DNA of 64,000 nucleotides from Ahrensia sp. (GCA_002698425.1 NZXU01000100.1:1-64000), one strand, 5' to 3'. Positions 46,966 to 56,713 are shown, counted from the stretch's first letter. Numbers and translations: made by a program. Notes: a model not told the origin generated them from the letters alone.

Positions 46966-47436
46966 CTAGCCGCGCTTTTCCACGAAGAAGGATTTCAGCA
47001 GGCGCGACGCCTCGCGCTCGCCGATGCCGGGATAGACGTCCGGCGCGTGATGGCAGGTCGGGCTGGCAAAGAAGCGCACGCCCGAGGTCACCGCGCCGCC
47101 CTTCGGATCGTCGGCGGCGAAATAGAGACGGCGGATCCGCGCGAACGAGATCGCCGCGGCGCACATGGTGCAGGGTTCGAGCGTGACATAGAGATCGCAA
47201 TCGCCGAGCCGCTCCCGCTCCAGATTGCCGCAGGCCTCGCGTATCGCCAGCACTTCGGCATGGGCGGTGGGGTCGTTGAACTCCCGGGTCCGGTTTCCCG
47301 CCGCGCCAACAACCATCGCGTCATGGACGACCACCGCGCCGATCGGCACTTCGCCGCGCTCGCCGGCCGCGACCGCTTCGCGCAGCGCAAGGTCCATGAA
47401 GCTTCCGGATTTCGGCCTGGCCGGGATCTCTGACAC
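46966..47436 (-). CDS. tadA: tRNA-specific adenosine deaminase TadA
   Basis: A 156-residue zinc deaminase converting adenosine-34 to inosine in tRNA-Arg. Zinc ligands and catalytic Glu are in TAHAEVLAIR and LEPCTMCAAA. Length is normal. Divergent from the RsuA/RluB-type gene, with a shared 62-base promoter region; convergent with the lipoprotein two bases away. Confidence 0.95.
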   Translation of the reverse strand: MSEIPARPKSGSFMDLALREAVAAGERGEVPIGAVVVHDAMVVGAAGNRTREFNDPTAHAEVLAIREACGNLERERLGDCDLYVTLEPCTMCAAAISFARIRRLYFAADDPKGGAVTSGVRFFASPTCHHAPDVYPGIGEREASRLLKSFFVEKRG

Positions 47437-47498
47437 AATTTCTCTCGCATGGCCGGCCCCTGCCTGTTAGGGAGCCGTTCAAAGAAGGCAAACAGCAA

Positions 47499-49190
47499 AT
47501 GGCAAATGAAGACAAGCCCCGCGGCCGGCCCGGAAAACCGGCGGGCGGCCGCGCAACGCAAGGCAAGGGACCGGGCGCGAAGCCGCGCGGCGGCAAGGAC
47601 GGCGAAATGCGCTCCCGCGGCTTCAGGGACGGACCGGGCGGCGGCCAGGGCGGCCAGCAGGGCGGCAAAGGCGAGATGCGCTCGCGTGGCTTCAAGGACA
47701 ATCCCGGCGGCGGCGGCAAGCCGGGCGGAAAATCGCGCGGTTTCAAGGACCGGCCCGGCGCCGCCGGCCCGCGGCGCGAGGGCGACGGTAAAGCGCGGCC
47801 TTACCGCGACCGTCCGGCCCGCGACGGCGACAAGCCGCGCAATTTTCGCGAGCGTCCGCAGCACGAAGGCGACGACAGGCCGCGCAGCTTCGGCGGCAGG
47901 CCCGAGCGCGACCGCGCGCCGCGCCCGGCCCGCGAGGAGCGTCCTGCTCAGCCCGCCAGTCACGATGAAGCGCAGACGGACGTGCCGGTCGAGGCCGAAC
48001 CCGAACGCATCTCCAAATATCTGGCCCGCGCCGGCATCGCCTCGCGCCGCGACATCGAACGCATGATCGAGGACGGCCGCGTCACGCTGAACGGGCAGAA
48101 ACTGGAGACGCCCGCCATCAACGTCACGGCCAACGACACGATCCTGGTCGACGGTGAGCCGATCCCCGAAATCGAGCGCACGCGGCTTTGGCTCTATCAC
48201 AAGCCCGCCGGCCTCGTGACGACCAACCGGGACCCCGAAGGCCGCCCGACAGTCTTCGAGAAGCTGCCCGCCGAGATGCCGCGCGTCCTGTCGGTCGGCC
48301 GGCTCGACATCAACACCGAGGGCCTGCTGCTGCTGACCAATGACGGCGGGCTCGCACGCGTCCTCGAACTGCCGCAGACCGGCTGGCTGCGCCGCTACCG
48401 GGTGCGCGCCCATGGCAAGGTCGACCAGAAGCGTCTCGAAGAGCTGAAGAACGGCATCGCCGTCGACGGCGTCTTCTATGGCGCGGTCGAGGCGACGCTG
48501 GAGCGCGAGCAGGGGTCGAATGTCTGGATCACCGTGGGCTTGCGCGAAGGCAAGAACCGCGAGGTCAAGAACATCCTCGGCGCGCTCGGCCTCGAAGTGA
48601 ACCGCCTGATCCGCATTTCCTACGGCCCGTTCCAGCTCGGCGAATTGCCGGAAGGCACGGTACAGGAAATCCGCGGCCGCACGCTGCGCGACCAGCTCGG
48701 CGCGAATCTGATCGCGGAGGCGAACGCCAATTTCGACGCACCGGTGCGCAAGCCCTTCTCCAACAAGCCCGTCAGGTCCGAAGAGGGAGAAACCAGGCTC
48801 GTCCAGGTGAAGAAGCACGGGGATTGGGTCAGCGCATCGCCGCAGCAGAGGCCCCGCCGCGGCGGCAAGGGCAATGACCGCGAGGAGTTTCTCGGCCGGC
48901 TCGACACCCGCAAGCCGGAACGGCGCGAAAAGATGGCGTCCGCCCCGCGCGGCGAAACCGACAAGCAGCGCCACGGCCGCGCCTCCAATGTCTGGATGGC
49001 ACCGGGCGCCCGTCCGCAGGGCAAGAAGCCGAAACCCGCGCCCGACTTCGACCGGTCTGAAAGGAAGGAAGGCGGACGGCCTGCCTCTGGAAAAGCAGCA
49101 CCCGGAAGAGGCTTTTCGAAAGGACCTGCCAAGAATTCCGGCAAGGGATTTGGCAAGGGACCCGGCAAAGGCCCGCGAAAGAAGGATTGA
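47499..49190 (+). CDS. RsuA/RluB-type pseudouridine synthase with long basic tails
   Basis: A 563-residue protein whose middle (about 168-395) is a typical RsuA/RluB synthase. It has an S4 domain (ERISKYLARAGIASRRDIERMIEDGRV) and a catalytic domain with GRLDINTEGLLLLTNDG (active Asp in DINTEG). The N-terminal ~165 residues are Arg/Gly/Lys-rich repeats, including three MRSRGF- or SRGFKD-type repeats. The C-terminal ~170 residues are also basic and Gly/Lys-rich. RluB modifies 23S rRNA U2605 and RsuA 16S U516; which one applies is not certain. It lies three bases before rsmD. Confidence 0.92.
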   Translation: MANEDKPRGRPGKPAGGRATQGKGPGAKPRGGKDGEMRSRGFRDGPGGGQGGQQGGKGEMRSRGFKDNPGGGGKPGGKSRGFKDRPGAAGPRREGDGKARPYRDRPARDGDKPRNFRERPQHEGDDRPRSFGGRPERDRAPRPAREERPAQPASHDEAQTDVPVEAEPERISKYLARAGIASRRDIERMIEDGRVTLNGQKLETPAINVTANDTILVDGEPIPEIERTRLWLYHKPAGLVTTNRDPEGRPTVFEKLPAEMPRVLSVGRLDINTEGLLLLTNDGGLARVLELPQTGWLRRYRVRAHGKVDQKRLEELKNGIAVDGVFYGAVEATLEREQGSNVWITVGLREGKNREVKNILGALGLEVNRLIRISYGPFQLGELPEGTVQEIRGRTLRDQLGANLIAEANANFDAPVRKPFSNKPVRSEEGETRLVQVKKHGDWVSASPQQRPRRGGKGNDREEFLGRLDTRKPERREKMASAPRGETDKQRHGRASNVWMAPGARPQGKKPKPAPDFDRSERKEGGRPASGKAAPGRGFSKGPAKNSGKGFGKGPGKGPRKKD

Positions 49191-49193
49191 TCG

Positions 49194-49772
49194 ATGCGTG
49201 TCGTCGGCGGATCGTTTCGCGGGCGCACGCTCGCTTCCCCGAAGGCCGGCTCGGACGCCATTCGCCCGACCACCGACCGCACCCGCGAAAGCCTGTTCAA
49301 CATCCTGTCCCACGCTTGGCCGGACAAGCTGGACGGCACGCGCATGCTCGATCTCTTCGCGGGAACGGGCGCGGTCGGTGTCGAGGCGCTGTCGCGCGGC
49401 GTGGCAATGGTCCTGTTCATCGAACAGTCGGCGCAGGGCCGCGGCCTTATCCGCGCCAATATCGAGGCGTTCGCTCTGCAGGGTGTGACGAAACTGTTTC
49501 GCCGCGACGCGACGCGGATGGGCGAGGTCGGCACGATGGAGCCGTTCGATTTCGTCTTCGCCGACCCGCCCTATGGCAAGGGTCTGGCCGAGCGGGCATT
49601 GGCCTCGCTGCGCGACGGCGGTTGGCTGAAGCCGGGCGCACTGGTCGTGATTGAGGAATCCGCGACGGCCGGATTTGCGCCGCCGCAAGGCTTTCGGCTT
49701 GCCGATACGCGCGATTTCGGCGACACCCGTATGTATTTCATGATCGGCGGCGACGATGACCGGAACGATTGA
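49194..49772 (+). CDS. rsmD: 16S rRNA (guanine-966-N2)-methyltransferase RsmD
   Basis: A 192-residue SAM-dependent methyltransferase. The SAM site is LDLFAGTGAVGVEALSRG and the catalytic motif is FADPPYGKG. It methylates G966 of 16S rRNA late in 30S assembly. It follows the pseudouridine synthase by three bases and overlaps the patatin gene by 17. Both rRNA modification genes are thus in one transcript. Confidence 0.95.
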   Translation: MRVVGGSFRGRTLASPKAGSDAIRPTTDRTRESLFNILSHAWPDKLDGTRMLDLFAGTGAVGVEALSRGVAMVLFIEQSAQGRGLIRANIEAFALQGVTKLFRRDATRMGEVGTMEPFDFVFADPPYGKGLAERALASLRDGGWLKPGALVVIEESATAGFAPPQGFRLADTRDFGDTRMYFMIGGDDDRND

Positions 49773-50646
49773 GAAGAACAAGACATCCGCACCTGCGCCC
49801 AGCAAGGCGCCGACAGTGGCTGTCGCCTTCGGCGGCGGCGGCGCTCGGGGACTGTCGCATATCCATGTGATCAGGGCCCTTGACGATCTCGGTGTCCGCC
49901 CGGTCGCGATTTCCGGCGCATCGATTGGCGCGATCATGGGCGCGGCGATGTCGAGCGGCATGTCCGGCGACGAGATCAGCGACTATGCGCTCGGCCTTCT
50001 CGGCAACCGCGCCGACATGATCGCCCGGCTGTTCCGGCGTCCGTCCACCGTCGCAGCGGCGGTCGACCGCGGCTTCCGCCTCGGCCAGTTCGATGTCCAG
50101 CGCATCGTGCAGAACTTCATGCCGGACACGATCCCGCACGAATTTTCGGCGTTGTCCATTCCCCTGTCGGTGATCGCGACCGACTATTACGGCCATCACG
50201 AGACCGTCTTCACCGAAGGCGAATTGTGGTCCGCGCTGGCGGCTTCGGCGGCGATCCCCGCCTTGTTCCGCCCGGTGCGTCGCGACGGCCGCATCTTCAT
50301 CGATGGCGGCATCTTCAATCCGGTGCCCTATGACCACATTATCGGCAAGGCCGACATCATCCTGGCGATCGACGTCGTCGGCACGCCGCGCGGCGATCCG
50401 CGCCGCGTACCCAAGCCCATCGACAGCCTCTACGGCACGTCGCAGCTGATGATGCGCTCGATCCTGAAACTGAAACTGAAGCTACAGCCGCCGGATATTT
50501 TCATCCAGCCGCCGGTTTCCGATTTCCGGGTCATGGATTTCCTCAAGGCCAACCAGATCATAGAGCAGACCGCGCCGGTGCGCGACGAGGTCAAGCGCAA
50601 GCTCGATCAGCTCATTGAGGCCTGGATCAAGCAGTCCGCGATCTAA
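49756..50646 (+). CDS. Patatin-like phospholipase family protein
   Basis: A 296-residue patatin-fold hydrolase. Oxyanion-hole motif GGGGARGLSHI, nucleophile GASIG and the catalytic Asp in DGGIFNP are all visible, as in the RssA-like serine hydrolases. It probably cleaves acyl esters of phospholipids. It overlaps rsmD by 17 bases, so it is probably expressed with the rRNA modification genes. Convergent with MATE. Confidence 0.92.
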   Translation: MTGTIEKNKTSAPAPSKAPTVAVAFGGGGARGLSHIHVIRALDDLGVRPVAISGASIGAIMGAAMSSGMSGDEISDYALGLLGNRADMIARLFRRPSTVAAAVDRGFRLGQFDVQRIVQNFMPDTIPHEFSALSIPLSVIATDYYGHHETVFTEGELWSALAASAAIPALFRPVRRDGRIFIDGGIFNPVPYDHIIGKADIILAIDVVGTPRGDPRRVPKPIDSLYGTSQLMMRSILKLKLKLQPPDIFIQPPVSDFRVMDFLKANQIIEQTAPVRDEVKRKLDQLIEAWIKQSAI

Positions 50647-50658
50647 CCCTGAAAGGCT

Positions 50659-52083
50659 CTAGCCCAGCGTCGCCGCCTTTCCGGTGGAGAATGGCGAGTG
50701 CGTGGTCGGCGGCGGGCCGGGCAGCCGGTCGTGGTCGGGCCGGTCGCGCTGCTCGATCGAGGCGATGACGCGGAAGCAGAGGAACACCGCCGTGACGCCG
50801 AACACGACCGCCCCCAGCGCCCAGCCGGCGATCACGCCTGTTGCGCCGTAGTGCTGCGCCCCGATCCACACGAAGGGAATGACGCCGAGCGTCGACCGTC
50901 CCCAGTTGAGCGCTGCGGCGTAGAAGGCGAAGCCGAGATTGTTGAAGGCCGCGTTGGAGACGAACAGCGCGCCGTTGAACAGGAAGCTCGCGCTGGCGAA
51001 GGTGCAGAAGAAGATTACCAGGTCGCGCGCCTCGCCCTGGGCCCCGAACAGCCCGGCCACCTGACCGGAAAACAGCGCCAGAAGGCCCCAGACCGCCAGC
51101 ACGTAGAGCGTCGTGAAGATCAGCGCGTCGCGCATCGTCGTGGTGAGGCGGGGATAGAGCTTCGCGCCGTAATTCTGCCCGAGGATCGGGCCGACCGCGC
51201 CGGACAGCGCGAAGATCACCGCAAAAGCGACCGGCAGGATGCGCCCGATGATCGCCCATCCGGCGACCGCGGCGTCGCCGAAGCCGGCGATCTGCGCCGT
51301 GACATAGGCATTGCCGACCGGCGTCGCGAGCTGGGTGAGCACGGCCGGACCGCCGATCGCGAAGAACGGACGCATGGCCGCGGCAAGCGCCGCCATGTCT
51401 GGCAGCCTAACGAGCCGGTGCACGACGATCGCGCCATGCAGGCCGACCGCCAGCAGGACAATCCGCGACAGGACGGTGGAGATCGCGGCGCCCTGCAGGC
51501 CGAGATCGAAGCCGAAGATGAACAGCGGGTCGAGTACGGCCGCCGCCGCGCCGCCGGCCAGCGTCACATACATCGACCGCCTGGCGTCGCCGACGCCGCG
51601 CAGGATGCCGGTCGTGCACATGCCGACCGCCATGATCGCGATCGAGGGAAAGACGATCCGCAGGAAATCGTCGGCCAGCTGTTTCGTTTGCCCTTCCGCC
51701 CCGATCAGCCCGAGCAGTTGCGGGATGAGCAGCCAGGCCGCCGCCGAGATCAGCCCCATCGAAACGCCCATGATCAGGATCGCCGCGCCGCCTCTTTTGG
51801 CGGCTTCCTCGCGGTCGCCGGCGCCCAGCGCCCGAGACACCATCGCGCCGGTGGCGATGGTCAGGCCGATGGCGACCGAGATGGTGAAGAACATCAGCGT
51901 GCCCGCATAGCCGATCGCCGCGGCGAGCTCGGCCTGGCCGAGCAGCGAGATGTAGAAGAGGTTCAGCGCATCGACGGCGAAAATGGCGACGAGACCAATC
52001 GAGCCGGTCATCGTCATCACGATGACATGGCGCATGGTCGAGCCGGTGGTGAACTTGGCCTTGTCGGCCGTCGATGGGGGCAT
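50659..52083 (-). CDS. MATE-family efflux transporter
   Basis: A 474-residue protein of 12 hydrophobic helices with MATE-type motifs (ALNLFYISLLGQAELAAAIGYA near residue 38; ATGAMVSRALGAGDREEA near 81; VGNAYVTAQIAGFGDAAVAGWAI near 257). It exports cationic compounds using Na+ or H+. It is the third gene of an apparent Kef-VOC-MATE operon, nine bases after the VOC gene. Confidence 0.93.
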   Translation of the reverse strand: MPPSTADKAKFTTGSTMRHVIVMTMTGSIGLVAIFAVDALNLFYISLLGQAELAAAIGYAGTLMFFTISVAIGLTIATGAMVSRALGAGDREEAAKRGGAAILIMGVSMGLISAAAWLLIPQLLGLIGAEGQTKQLADDFLRIVFPSIAIMAVGMCTTGILRGVGDARRSMYVTLAGGAAAAVLDPLFIFGFDLGLQGAAISTVLSRIVLLAVGLHGAIVVHRLVRLPDMAALAAAMRPFFAIGGPAVLTQLATPVGNAYVTAQIAGFGDAAVAGWAIIGRILPVAFAVIFALSGAVGPILGQNYGAKLYPRLTTTMRDALIFTTLYVLAVWGLLALFSGQVAGLFGAQGEARDLVIFFCTFASASFLFNGALFVSNAAFNNLGFAFYAAALNWGRSTLGVIPFVWIGAQHYGATGVIAGWALGAVVFGVTAVFLCFRVIASIEQRDRPDHDRLPGPPPTTHSPFSTGKAATLG

Positions 52084-52092
52084 CGGGTGATC

Positions 52093-52515
52093 CTAATGTG
52101 CGAAGACGGCGTCGAGCGAGGCGAAGCCCTTGAACTCGAGCGCATTGCCCGACGGATCGCGAATGAACAGCGTCGCCTGTTCGCCCGGTTCCCCCTCGAA
52201 ACGGATCATCGGCTTGTGCAGCCAGTCAATATCCCCGGCCGCCTCCAGCCGTCCCGCCAGCGCCTTCCAGTCATCCATGGTCAGGACGACGCCGAAATGC
52301 GGGATGGGCACGGCCTTGCCGTCCACCGCACCGCTCGATGCGTCGGTGTTGTCGACGGTCCTGAGATGCGCCGACATCTGGTGGCCGAACAGGCTGAAAT
52401 CGAACCAGGTCTCCGACGACCGGCCGGGCTCGCAGCCGAGCTTGCCGCAATAAAAACTGCGCGTCGTGTCGAGATCGTCGACGGGAAAAGCCAGGTGAAA
52501 GGGGGTCAGTGTCAT
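52093..52515 (-). CDS. VOC (glyoxalase/bleomycin-resistance) family protein
   Basis: A 140-residue VOC-fold protein. His in PFHLAFPVDDL, Glu in GNALEFKGF and His in IPHFGVVL are candidate metal ligands. The family includes glyoxalase I and dioxygenases. Its ATG overlaps the Kef stop by four bases, so the two are coupled. A role in removing methylglyoxal-type electrophiles is inferred from this context only. Confidence 0.9.
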   Translation of the reverse strand: MTLTPFHLAFPVDDLDTTRSFYCGKLGCEPGRSSETWFDFSLFGHQMSAHLRTVDNTDASSGAVDGKAVPIPHFGVVLTMDDWKALAGRLEAAGDIDWLHKPMIRFEGEPGEQATLFIRDPSGNALEFKGFASLDAVFAH

Positions 52516-54347
52516 GTGTTCTGTTTCTCCTCCTCGGCGGCGGGCTCTTCGTCCTCCGCCGTGTTGATGACCTTGCTTTCCCTGCGCGGCTTGGTCAGCG
52601 GTTCGGGCGTGACCGGGCGGGTATGCAGCATGTGGCCGCCGGCAAACAGGCCTTCGGCTTGCTGGATGCGCAGCCGCTCGGCGTCGCGCTTTTCCACGTC
52701 CTCGGCGATGGCGCGCGCTAGGTCCTGCGCGGATCCGAGCGCTTCGAGCGTGCGCTGGCCGAATTCGAGGCCGGACTTGAAGGTCTCGCGCATCTCGTAA
52801 TCGACGCCGCGCGCCCGCAGTTCCAGCGTGTGGGCGCGGTCATAGGATCGCACGAACAGCTTCGCATCGGGATACTCCGACTGGACGAGATCGACGACCT
52901 TGTCGGTGATCTCCTTCTTGTGCGTGCACACCGCGACGATCTTGGCGCGCTTGATTCCGGCGGCTTCGAGCACGTCCTTGCGAGTGCCGTCGCCGAAATA
53001 GATGCGGAAGCCGAAACTCTGCGCCGAGCGGACCCTGTCGACCGAATGATCGATGATGGTGACGTCGGACCCGCCGGCGAGCAGGATCTGCGAGGCGATC
53101 TGGCCGAAGCGCGAGAAACCGACCATCAGCACGTCCGCGCCCGCACTCGCACCGTCGAAATCCTCGTCCATCTCCTCCCTGGGCTCCTCGCGCACGAGGA
53201 ACCGGCCGGCCATGACGCTGAGCGGCGTCAGCGCCATGGACAGCGTCACGACGGAGACGAGCAGCGACGCCATCGCGGTGTCGAAGACGCCCAATGCGAC
53301 CGCCGCGGAAAACAGAACGAAACCGAACTCGCCGCCCTGCGGCAGGACCAGCGCCGTGCGCACCGAGACCTCGTGATCCGAGCCGAACAGGCGGCATAGC
53401 ACATAGATGATCGCCGCCTTGACGCCCATCAGGATCGGGACGGCCACGAGGATCGCCAGCCAGTTGTCGACGATCACCGGCAGGTTGAGCGACATGCCGA
53501 TCGCCATGAAGAAGAGACCGAGCAGCAGCCCGCGGAACGGCTCGATATCGGCTTCCAGCTCGTGCCGGGATGATGATTCGGCCAGCATCACGCCGGCGAT
53601 GAAGGCGCCCATCGCCATCGACAGGCCGGCGACCTGCATCAAGAGGGCGGATCCGAGCACAACAAGCAGCGCCGCCGCGATCATCGCTTCGCGCGCGCCG
53701 GTGCGGGCGATGATCTGGAACAGCGGATTGAGCGCGTAGCGCCCGGCAATGACCAGCGCCGCGACCGCGACGATGGCGATCATGAAATCGGCAAAGGCGT
53801 TGCCGTCGACATCGGGCGCAGCCGAGGCGACGAAGGGCAAGACCGCCAGAAGCGGCACGATCGCCAGATCCTGGAAGAGCAGGATTCCGAAGGATTTTCG
53901 CCCGTGCCGGCGGTTGATCTCGCCGCGTTCCTCCAGAATCTGCAGCGCGAAGGCCGTCGAGGACAAGGCGAGACCGAAGCCGATCACCACGGATGCGCCG
54001 AAATCGAAACCCGGCAGCGCCATTGCCAGCGCCGTCAGGGCGACGCCGGTGAGGAGGACCTGCGTCAGCCCGAGGCCGAAAATGTCGCGCCGCAGTTCCC
54101 AGAGCCGCGTCGGTTTGAGTTCCAGCCCGATGACGAACAGCAGGAAGACGACCCCCAGCTCCGCGACGTCGAGTATCTCCTCGCTTTCGGTGATCATCCG
54201 CCCGATCGGCCCGATGACGAGACCGGCGGCGAGATAGCCGAGCACGGTGCCGAGCCCTATGCGCTTGAACAGCGGGGCCGCGACAACGGCGCCGCCCAGC
54301 AGCATCACCGCTTCGACATAAAAATCCGGGGTCGCACCGCCCGCCAT
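52512..54347 (-). CDS. Kef-type monovalent cation/proton antiporter
   Basis: A 611-residue CPA2 antiporter with about 12 helices (residues ~8-400), then a TrkA-N (RCK) nucleotide-binding domain (about 415-530, LMVGFSRFGQIASQILLAGGSDVTIID). C-terminal 60 residues are charged. KefB and KefC are K+ efflux channels gated by glutathione adducts. ATG 54347 is chosen (GGGAGAAACAA before it); the frame is open upstream. First gene of an operon with VOC and MATE. KefB or KefC is not decided. Confidence 0.9.
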   Translation of the reverse strand: MAGGATPDFYVEAVMLLGGAVVAAPLFKRIGLGTVLGYLAAGLVIGPIGRMITESEEILDVAELGVVFLLFVIGLELKPTRLWELRRDIFGLGLTQVLLTGVALTALAMALPGFDFGASVVIGFGLALSSTAFALQILEERGEINRRHGRKSFGILLFQDLAIVPLLAVLPFVASAAPDVDGNAFADFMIAIVAVAALVIAGRYALNPLFQIIARTGAREAMIAAALLVVLGSALLMQVAGLSMAMGAFIAGVMLAESSSRHELEADIEPFRGLLLGLFFMAIGMSLNLPVIVDNWLAILVAVPILMGVKAAIIYVLCRLFGSDHEVSVRTALVLPQGGEFGFVLFSAAVALGVFDTAMASLLVSVVTLSMALTPLSVMAGRFLVREEPREEMDEDFDGASAGADVLMVGFSRFGQIASQILLAGGSDVTIIDHSVDRVRSAQSFGFRIYFGDGTRKDVLEAAGIKRAKIVAVCTHKKEITDKVVDLVQSEYPDAKLFVRSYDRAHTLELRARGVDYEMRETFKSGLEFGQRTLEALGSAQDLARAIAEDVEKRDAERLRIQQAEGLFAGGHMLHTRPVTPEPLTKPRRESKVINTAEDEEPAAEEEKQNT

Positions 54348-54492
54348 TTGTTTCTCCCTGACCCGAAACCGGGATCGCGTCTTGATGCCGGACGCGCCGG
54401 GCAATACATGACAGCCGAAAGCCTTTCCGGTTTCCTGCCCTATCTAGGCGCTTTTCGCTGCGCAGAAAACCGGCCAGCCACTCGGAGATTTC

Positions 54493-55830
54493 ATGCCAGA
54501 CCAGACCCAGTCACTGATCGACCGCGCCGCTTCCCTCGTGGACGCCGCAAAACGGGCGGGAGCCGATGCCGCCGACGCCGTCGTGGTCCGGTCGCGTTCC
54601 AAGAGCGTCTCGGTGCGGCTTGGCAAGGTCGAAGGCACGGATTCCTCGGAAAGCGACGATTTCTCGCTGCGCGTCTTTGTCGGCTCGAAGGTCGCCAGCG
54701 TCTCGGCCAACATCGCCGGCGATGCGGACAGCCTCGCCGAACGCGCCGTCGCCATGGCGAAGGTCTCGCCGGAGGACAAGTTCAACACGTTGGCGCCGGA
54801 AGATCGGCTGGCGCGCGAATTCCCCGATCTCGATCTTTACGACGACACCGAAATCTCCGCCGAGCAGATGACCGCCGATGCGCTGGCGATGGAAGATGCG
54901 GCGCGCGCCGTGCCGGGCGTGACGAACTCCTCGGGCGCGGGCGTGTCCGCCGGATCGGGCGGGCTGGTCCTCGTCACCTCGCACGGATTTTCCGGCGCCT
55001 ATCGCCGGTCCCGCTATTCTCGCTCCGCCAGCGTCATCGCCGGCGAGGGAACGGCCATGGAGCGCGATTACGAATTTTCCTCGAAACTCTTCTTCGCCGA
55101 TCTGCGCGCGCCGGAGGAGATCGGCCGCGAGGCCGGCGAGCGCACCGTGCGCCGGGTCAATCCGCGCAAGGCCGATACGGGCACGGTGACCTGTGTCTTC
55201 GATCCGCGCGTCGCGCGCGGCATGCTCGGCCATCTCGGCGGCGCGATCAACGGCGCTTCGGTCGCCCGCAAGACGAGCTTCCTGCGCGACAGGATGGGCC
55301 AGCCGGTCGCCAATCCGGCGATCACCGTGATCGATGAGCCGGCGCGCCGCCGCGGCCAGGGCTCGCGGCCCTTCGACGGCGAGGGCGTCCAGGGCGAGAC
55401 GCTGACCATGGTCGGCGAGGGCGTGCTGAACCACTGGTTCCTGTCCACCTCGATTGCCAACGAACTGGGTCTGCAGACCAACGGGCGCGGCGCGCGCTCC
55501 GGCACCTCGGTCTCCGCATCCTCCACCAATCTGTCGCTCGAGCCCGGCACGCAGTCGCCCGAGGAGATGATCCGGGAAATCGGCGAGGGCTTCTATGTCA
55601 CGGAAGTGTTCGGACAGGGTGTCAACATGGTCACCGGCGAATATTCGCGCGGCGCATCGGGCTTCTGGATCGAGAACGGCGAAATCGCCTATCCCGTGTC
55701 GGAGGTGACGATCGCCTCCAATCTCAAGGACATGTTCATGCGCATGTTGCCCGCCAGCGATATCGACCGCGACTTCGCGACGGCTTCGCCGACGCTCGTC
55801 ATCGAGGGCATGACCCTCGCCGGGCAATAA
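54493..55830 (+). CDS. pmbA: PmbA/TldE family metalloprotease subunit
   Basis: A 445-residue PmbA (TldE). It has the family's N-terminal SVRLGKVEGTDSSESDDFSLRVF and C-terminal EGFYVTEVFGQGVNMVTGEYSRGASGFWIENGEIAYPV. Like other TldE, it lacks the HExxxH zinc site; TldD (not in this window) would supply it. The heterodimer processes modified peptides. It is followed seven bases later by the CysQ-like gene. Confidence 0.94.
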   Translation: MPDQTQSLIDRAASLVDAAKRAGADAADAVVVRSRSKSVSVRLGKVEGTDSSESDDFSLRVFVGSKVASVSANIAGDADSLAERAVAMAKVSPEDKFNTLAPEDRLAREFPDLDLYDDTEISAEQMTADALAMEDAARAVPGVTNSSGAGVSAGSGGLVLVTSHGFSGAYRRSRYSRSASVIAGEGTAMERDYEFSSKLFFADLRAPEEIGREAGERTVRRVNPRKADTGTVTCVFDPRVARGMLGHLGGAINGASVARKTSFLRDRMGQPVANPAITVIDEPARRRGQGSRPFDGEGVQGETLTMVGEGVLNHWFLSTSIANELGLQTNGRGARSGTSVSASSTNLSLEPGTQSPEEMIREIGEGFYVTEVFGQGVNMVTGEYSRGASGFWIENGEIAYPVSEVTIASNLKDMFMRMLPASDIDRDFATASPTLVIEGMTLAGQ

Positions 55831-55837
55831 CGAAGCC

Positions 55838-56665
55838 GTGGCGGACACCCCCGAAATCGTTAGCGGTCGCGCCTCTGTCGCGCAGGACCTCGCGCTGATC
55901 CGCGACGCGGCGGAGGAAGCAGGCCGGATCGCGCTTACCTATTTCCACGGCCACGAGGAGATGGATGTGCGCATGAAGGGCGGCAACTCCCCGGTCAGCG
56001 CCGGCGATCTCGCCGCCGACACCTATCTGCGCAAGGTCCTGATGACGGCCCGGCCGGATTATGGCTGGCTGTCGGAGGAAAGCACCGACGTCTCGCAAAC
56101 CCGCAGGCAGACCGCGCCGCGCAGTTTCATCGTCGACCCGATCGACGGAACCCGCGCCTTCATCGACGGGCGCGATATCTGGTGCGTCTCGATCGGCGTG
56201 GTCGAAGGCACGGCGCCGGTTGCGGGCGTGCTGGAATGCCCGGCGCTTCGCGAATGCTACTGGGCGTCGGCGGGCGGCGGCGCCTTCAAGGACGGACGCC
56301 GTCTCTCCGTGGCCGACCCGCGCGAGCGACCTGTCGTCGCCGCGCCGCCCAAGGCGGAGCCGCAGCTGGAACGGGCTTTTCCGGGCGGCTTCAGGCGACG
56401 CGGGCACATTCCGTCGCTGGCCTATCGCCTCGCAATGGTCGCCGACGGCGCGCTGGATGCGACCCTCGTCAAGCCGAGATCGCATGACTGGGACATCGCG
56501 GCCGCGATCGTGATCCTCAACGAGGCCGGCGCCCGGCTGGCCGCCATGGACGGCGCGGAGGTGACGTTGAACGGCGCGGATATCGTCAAGCCGGCGATGG
56601 TGGCCGGATCGCCGCTCATGCTCGAGGCAATGTTCGGTGTTGTGACGGCGCAAGCATTCGGTTAA
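55838..56665 (+). CDS. Inositol-monophosphatase-family phosphatase (CysQ-like)
   Basis: A 275-residue Mg-dependent phosphatase. Motifs SEEST, DPIDGTRAFIDG (metal site) and WDIAAAIVILNEAGA are visible. CysQ members remove 3'-phosphoadenosine-5'-phosphate; inositol monophosphatases or fructose-bisphosphatases are alternatives. Start GTG 55838, seven bases after pmbA. Transcribed with pmbA and DUF4170. Confidence 0.92.
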   Translation: MADTPEIVSGRASVAQDLALIRDAAEEAGRIALTYFHGHEEMDVRMKGGNSPVSAGDLAADTYLRKVLMTARPDYGWLSEESTDVSQTRRQTAPRSFIVDPIDGTRAFIDGRDIWCVSIGVVEGTAPVAGVLECPALRECYWASAGGGAFKDGRRLSVADPRERPVVAAPPKAEPQLERAFPGGFRRRGHIPSLAYRLAMVADGALDATLVKPRSHDWDIAAAIVILNEAGARLAAMDGAEVTLNGADIVKPAMVAGSPLMLEAMFGVVTAQAFG

Positions 56666-56713
56666 GCACCCCAAGAACTTGCAGGAATCTCACAACGAGA
56701 GGGTATTGCAGCC

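Noticed and set aside
47437..49961. Long minus-strand frame antisense to the pseudouridine synthase and rsmD
   Set aside because: It is the extension of the tadA shadow frame over the GC-rich low-complexity tails; no motif, no good start and antisense to a clear gene.
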